From an uncultured Oscillospiraceae bacterium (lineage in GTDB: Bacteria; Bacillota; Clostridia; Oscillospirales; Ruminococcaceae), in assembly GCA_958403605.1 (NCBI GenBank), contig CATXYA010000053.1, positions 1 through 8,349 of the forward strand: DNA of 8,349 bases. The letters are read 5' to 3'. Under the pieces are notes generated by a model. It ran no database searches and had not been told where the DNA came from. It worked only from the letters and a program-made list of their open reading frames with translations. Of the stretch, positions 6,107 through 8,349 are shown piece by piece. Numbering within the stretch: the stretch's first letter is position 1; each line of letters opens with the position of its first letter. A program made the translations under genes and the position numbers.

Positions 6107-6955
6107 TCAGCGGTGGTTTTCAAGAAAAACCGCACACAGATCGTCTAAAATGTCGGTGGGCAGCATGCCCTGCATGGAGCGGCGTGCGGCGCAGCGGTCC
6201 GCCGCCAGGCCGTGCAGATAGACGCCGCAGACGGCGGCCTGCTCGGGCGAAAGGCCCTGGGCGAACAGCCCGGCGATGATGCCCGCCAGAAGATCGCCGC
6301 TGCCGCCCCGGGCGAGGCCGGGGTTGCCGGTGGTGTTCTGATACAGCGTGCCGCCCGGCGTGGCAATGAGCGTGCGGTGCGTTTTCAGCACCACCACCGC
6401 GCCCGTTTTAGCGGCGTAACCCAAGGCGACGTCGGCGGGCATCTGCAGTACCTGCGGCACGGGGATGCCCGCCAGGCGCGCCATCTCACCGGGGTGCGGC
6501 GTCACGATCAAGGGCTTCTGGGCCGCAAAGCCGGCCAGGGCGTCCGGCTCCCCGGCCAGGCTGCACAGGCCGCCCGCGTCCAGCACCAGGGCCGGGGCGT
6601 GCTGCAGCAGAAAGCGCATTTGGTGCGCCGTGGCCTCGTCGGCCTGCTTGCCGCAGCCCGCCAGGCACACGGTGGCGCCGTGGGCGGCCAGGGCCAGCCC
6701 GGCCTCATCCGGCAGCGGCAGCAGCGTGGCCTCCAAAATGCGGTCCGCCACGGCGTTCAGCACACACTCGGGCGCGGCCAGTGTCACCAGCCCCGCCCCG
6801 GCGCGCAGGGCGCCCAGGCAGGAAAGCGCCGCCGCCCCGCGGTAGGGCGCGCAGCCGCACACGGCCAGCACCTTGCCGTAAGTGCCCTTGTGGCTTTGGG
6901 GCGCGCGGACGGGCAGCGCCGAAAAGACAGCCTCGGCGGTAATTTGGATAGTCAA
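6107..6955 (-). CDS. nnrD: ADP-dependent NAD(P)H-hydrate dehydratase
   Basis: This 282-residue ribokinase-like enzyme repairs NAD(P)HX, the hydrated and inactive form of NAD(P)H, by ADP-dependent (or ATP-dependent) dehydration in the cytosol. Family motifs run in order: HKGTYGKV (22-29), GAGLVTLA (53-60), TPHPGEM (152-158), KTHRT (191-195), NTTGNPGLARGGSGDLLAG (207-225, catalytic D221) and GVYLHG (244-249). The usual LDADAL-type motif reads LDAGGL (125-130), losing one Asp. The protein is the dehydratase half only; the epimerase (NnrE) half common in fused YjeF proteins is missing and not seen elsewhere in the window. The start is TTG at 6955, the only plausible initiator before the conserved N-terminus, with AGAGGAAG just upstream. 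It is transcribed divergently from the sirtuin gene and probably heads an operon with the BI-1 gene. Confidence 0.93.
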   Translation of the reverse strand: MTIQITAEAVFSALPVRAPQSHKGTYGKVLAVCGCAPYRGAAALSCLGALRAGAGLVTLAAPECVLNAVADRILEATLLPLPDEAGLALAAHGATVCLAGCGKQADEATAHQMRFLLQHAPALVLDAGGLCSLAGEPDALAGFAAQKPLIVTPHPGEMARLAGIPVPQVLQMPADVALGYAAKTGAVVVLKTHRTLIATPGGTLYQNTTGNPGLARGGSGDLLAGIIAGLFAQGLSPEQAAVCGVYLHGLAADRCAARRSMQGMLPTDILDDLCAVFLENHR

Positions 6956-6978
6956 GCTGCGCCACTTCCTCTGTTTTA

Positions 6979-6987
6979 TGGTATATT
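6979..6987 (+). promoter_or_regulatory. Extended -10 promoter for the sirtuin gene
   Basis: TGGTATATT is a TGn-extended -10 with five of six matches to TATAAT. Transcription would begin near 6994, giving a leader of about 27 nt that contains the ribosome binding site AAAGGGCGG (7002-7010) before the ATG at 7021. No good -35 is visible, as is common for extended -10 promoters. Confidence 0.5.
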
Positions 6988-6990
6988 AGT

Positions 6991-6999
6991 AGTATATCA
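6991..6999 (-). promoter_or_regulatory. Extended -10 promoter for the nnrD operon
   Basis: On the minus strand, 6999 to 6991 reads TGATATACT, a TGn-extended -10 with five of six matches to TATAAT. The start point would be near 6984, leaving about 29 nt to the TTG at 6955. It faces the plus-strand -10 at 6979-6987, and the two initial transcribed regions overlap by roughly 10 bp. No clear -35 is visible. Confidence 0.5.
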
Positions 7000-7020
7000 C
7001 GAAAGGGCGGCGATATCTAT

Positions 7021-7725
7021 ATGGAACCACGGCTGGCGGCGCTGGTGGAAAAAAGCGCCAACATCGTATTTTTCGGCGGGGCGGGCGTTTCCTGTGAAAG
7101 CGGCATCCCGGATTTCCGCTCCCAGGATGGGCTGTACCAGCAAAGCTATGCCTGGCCGCCGGAGGAAATTCTGTCCCATCATTTCTTTGTGCAAAAGCCG
7201 GAAGAATTTTACCGCTTTTACCGGGAAAAGATGCTGTATCCCGGCGCCAAGCCCAACGCGGCCCACCGCATGCTGGCCAAGCTGGAGGCGCAGGGGAAGC
7301 TGAAGGCCGTCGTCACCCAAAACATCGATGGGCTGCACCAGGCGGCGGGCAGCAAGCGGGTGTATGAGCTGCACGGCACCGTGCACCGCAGCCACTGCAC
7401 GGCCTGCGGGAAGGGCTATGGCCTGGACGCGGTGCTGGCAGGCACCGGCGTGCCCCGCTGTGCCTGCGGCGGCATCCTTAAGCCGGACGTGGTGCTGTAC
7501 GAGGAACCCTTGGACGAGGCCACCATGCTGGCGGCCATGCGCGCCATTGCGGCGGCGGACCTGCTGATCGTGGGCGGCACCAGTTTGAACGTGTACCCGG
7601 CGGCGGGGCTGCTGCGCTACTTCCGCGGCCCGGAGCTGGTGGTCATCAACAAAACCCCCACCCCGGCGGACCGGGACGCCACCCTGGTGCTCACGGGGAA
7701 TATCGGGGAACTGCTGGGGGAGTGA
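7021..7725 (+). CDS. Sir2-family NAD-dependent protein deacylase (sirtuin)
   Basis: This 234-residue cytosolic enzyme removes acyl groups from lysines while splitting NAD to nicotinamide and O-acyl-ADP-ribose. The full signature is present: GAGVSCESGIPDFR (20-33, NAD loop), TQNID (99-103), ELHG with general base H118, a four-Cys zinc site (C126, C129, C147, C149), GGTSL (185-189) and VVIN (207-210). The zinc spacing CxC in the second pair and the segment around HQAAGSKRVYELHG resemble the class U/bacterial deacetylase type such as Thermotoga Sir2. Length is normal for a stand-alone bacterial sirtuin. The ATG at 7021 has AAAGGGCGG 10 nt upstream. The cysteine hydrolase gene follows 50 nt later with no terminator, so an operon is likely. 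Acyl preference cannot be read from the sequence; the Tyr-x-x-Arg pair of desuccinylases is not clearly present. Confidence 0.95.
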   Translation: MEPRLAALVEKSANIVFFGGAGVSCESGIPDFRSQDGLYQQSYAWPPEEILSHHFFVQKPEEFYRFYREKMLYPGAKPNAAHRMLAKLEAQGKLKAVVTQNIDGLHQAAGSKRVYELHGTVHRSHCTACGKGYGLDAVLAGTGVPRCACGGILKPDVVLYEEPLDEATMLAAMRAIAAADLLIVGGTSLNVYPAAGLLRYFRGPELVVINKTPTPADRDATLVLTGNIGELLGE

Positions 7726-7730
7726 AGCGT

Positions 7731-7753
7731 CGGCGGTGAAAAGGCGCCCGCCG
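7731..7753 (+). other. GC-rich hairpin between the sirtuin and hydrolase genes
   Basis: CGGCGG (7731-7736) pairs with CCGCCG (7748-7753) around an 11-nt loop. There is no following T run, so it is not an intrinsic terminator. It lies 5 nt past the sirtuin stop and could stabilise or tune the operon transcript, or be chance in GC-rich DNA. Confidence 0.3.
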
Positions 7754-7763
7754 CGACATGAAA

Positions 7764-7768
7764 AGGAG
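7764..7768 (+). promoter_or_regulatory. Ribosome binding site that fixes the hydrolase start
   Basis: AGGAG within the purine run 7761-7771 lies 7 nt before the ATG at 7776. An in-frame ATG at 7758 precedes this site and would place the Shine-Dalgarno sequence inside the coding region, so the downstream ATG is preferred. Confidence 0.85.
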
Positions 7769-7775
7769 AGGTCTC

Positions 7776-8300
7776 ATGGTTTTATTGATCGTCGATGCTC
7801 AGACGCTGCTTTTGCAGGGGCCGCTGTATGAAAAGGAGCGGTTTATCGATCATGTGCGCCGGTTGGCCGCAGCTGCCAGGGCGGGCGGTGTGGAGGTGAT
7901 CTACGTGCGGCATGACGACGGCGCGGGCCAGGCGTTGACGAAAGGGTCGCCGGGCTACGAGGTCGCGCAGGAATTTGCCCCGGCGCTGGGAGAACGGATC
8001 TTTGACAAGACCTGCAACAGCCCTTTCCGCGGGACGGGCCTGCTGGAATACCTGACGGGCAAAGGAGAGCGGGAACTGATGGTGGCGGGCCTGCAGACGG
8101 ATTACTGCATCGACGCCACCGTGAAATGCGGCTTTGAGCACGGCTTTCATATTGCGGTGCCGGCAGGCGCCAATACGACGGTGGACAACGCTTTTTTGAA
8201 TGCAGAGAAGAGCTATCGGTATTACAACGAGTTTTTATGGAAGGGCCGGTACGCAGACTGCCTCCCGCTGGCGGAGGCGCTGCGCCGCCTGCAGCGGTAA
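7776..8300 (+). CDS. Isochorismatase-like cysteine hydrolase
   Basis: This 174-residue cytosolic alpha/beta hydrolase of the isochorismatase/nicotinamidase superfamily starts MVLLIVDAQ. The catalytic triad of the superfamily is present: D7 (VDAQ), K78 (FDKTCNSPF) and C111 (TDYCIDAT), the last preceded by the GLQTD turn. The stretch around RHDDG (45-49) followed by KGSPGYEV is typical of a broad group annotated only as cysteine hydrolase. The nicotinamidase metal site (DxHP with a second His) is missing, so a PncA role is unlikely. Other members act on isochorismate, carbamoyl compounds or small amides; no substrate can be assigned. It probably shares a transcript with the sirtuin gene. The start at 7776 is set by a strong ribosome binding site 7 nt upstream. 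Confidence 0.9.
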   Translation: MVLLIVDAQTLLLQGPLYEKERFIDHVRRLAAAARAGGVEVIYVRHDDGAGQALTKGSPGYEVAQEFAPALGERIFDKTCNSPFRGTGLLEYLTGKGERELMVAGLQTDYCIDATVKCGFEHGFHIAVPAGANTTVDNAFLNAEKSYRYYNEFLWKGRYADCLPLAEALRRLQR

Positions 8301-8305
8301 AGGGA

Positions 8306-8349
8306 AAAAGGGCTTGCGGAGTGCTGAAAGCGCATCCGCAAGCCCTTTT
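8306..8349 (+). terminator. Terminator of the sirtuin-hydrolase operon, cut by the window edge
   Basis: AAAAGGGCTTGCGGA (8306-8320) pairs perfectly with 8335-8349, a 15-bp stem enclosing a 14-nt loop that can pair further. The stem runs into TTTT at the last base of the window, so the length of the U tract cannot be seen. The A run at 8305-8309 would allow use from the other strand too, if a convergent gene lies to the right. Confidence 0.85.

Noticed and set aside
5156..7303. Long plus-strand open frames opposite the BI-1 and nnrD genes
   Set aside because: They are antisense to clear protein families, and the second even runs into the sirtuin gene in the wrong frame. No ribosome binding sites or motifs.
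7758..7775. Upstream ATG of the cysteine hydrolase gene
   Set aside because: It lacks a ribosome binding site, and the strong AGGAG lies after it; the ATG at 7776 is correctly spaced.
7776..8300. Assignment of the hydrolase as nicotinamidase (pncA)
   Set aside because: The catalytic triad fits the superfamily, but the metal-binding Asp and His residues of nicotinamidase are absent.

Overview
The window looks like chromosomal DNA from a GC-rich, low-oxygen Firmicute, most likely a clostridial gut lineage such as Oscillospiraceae. This is inferred from the high GC content, AGGAG-type ribosome binding sites, strong intrinsic terminators, GTG and TTG starts, and the gene families present. No rRNA, tRNA, CRISPR array, transposase or phage gene is visible, and no species can be named from this sequence alone.

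Layout. Positions 1-477 are non-coding. They hold a perfect 19-bp hairpin at the left edge, a matched pair of inverted REP/MITE-like repeats (107-133 and 285-311), a weak terminator-like hairpin, and an exact match to the -10 box of mother-cell sporulation sigma factors (410-417). Positions 478-4014 (+) encode a 1178-residue modular beta protein: an SdrD_B-like domain, a DUF6923-like propeller-type region, a GEVEDY domain and five DUF11 repeats. It has no visible signal peptide, membrane anchor or sorting motif. A strong bidirectional terminator (4043-4089) separates it from the minus-strand genes.

On the minus strand, read from right to left, are a stand-alone NAD(P)H-hydrate dehydratase (nnrD, 6955-6107), a Bax inhibitor-1 family membrane protein (6058-5345, followed by its own terminator), and a membrane-anchored metallophosphoesterase (5248-4103). 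nnrD and the BI-1 gene are probably one transcript, with a 48-nt gap and no terminator. The phosphoesterase is probably transcribed separately. On the plus strand, divergent from nnrD, are a Sir2-family NAD-dependent deacylase (7021-7725) and an isochorismatase-like cysteine hydrolase (7776-8300). They are probably one operon ending at the terminator at 8306-8349. The 65-bp gap between nnrD and the sirtuin gene carries two oppositely oriented, overlapping extended -10 promoters.

How the genes fit together. nnrD repairs damaged NAD(P)H and the sirtuin consumes NAD. The neighbouring cysteine hydrolase belongs to the superfamily that contains nicotinamidase but lacks that enzyme's metal site, so a shared NAD theme is suggestive only. 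The most open question is the large DUF11 protein. Its lack of an export signal and the sporulation-type -10 box suggest, without proving, a mother-cell-made spore-surface or appendage protein.
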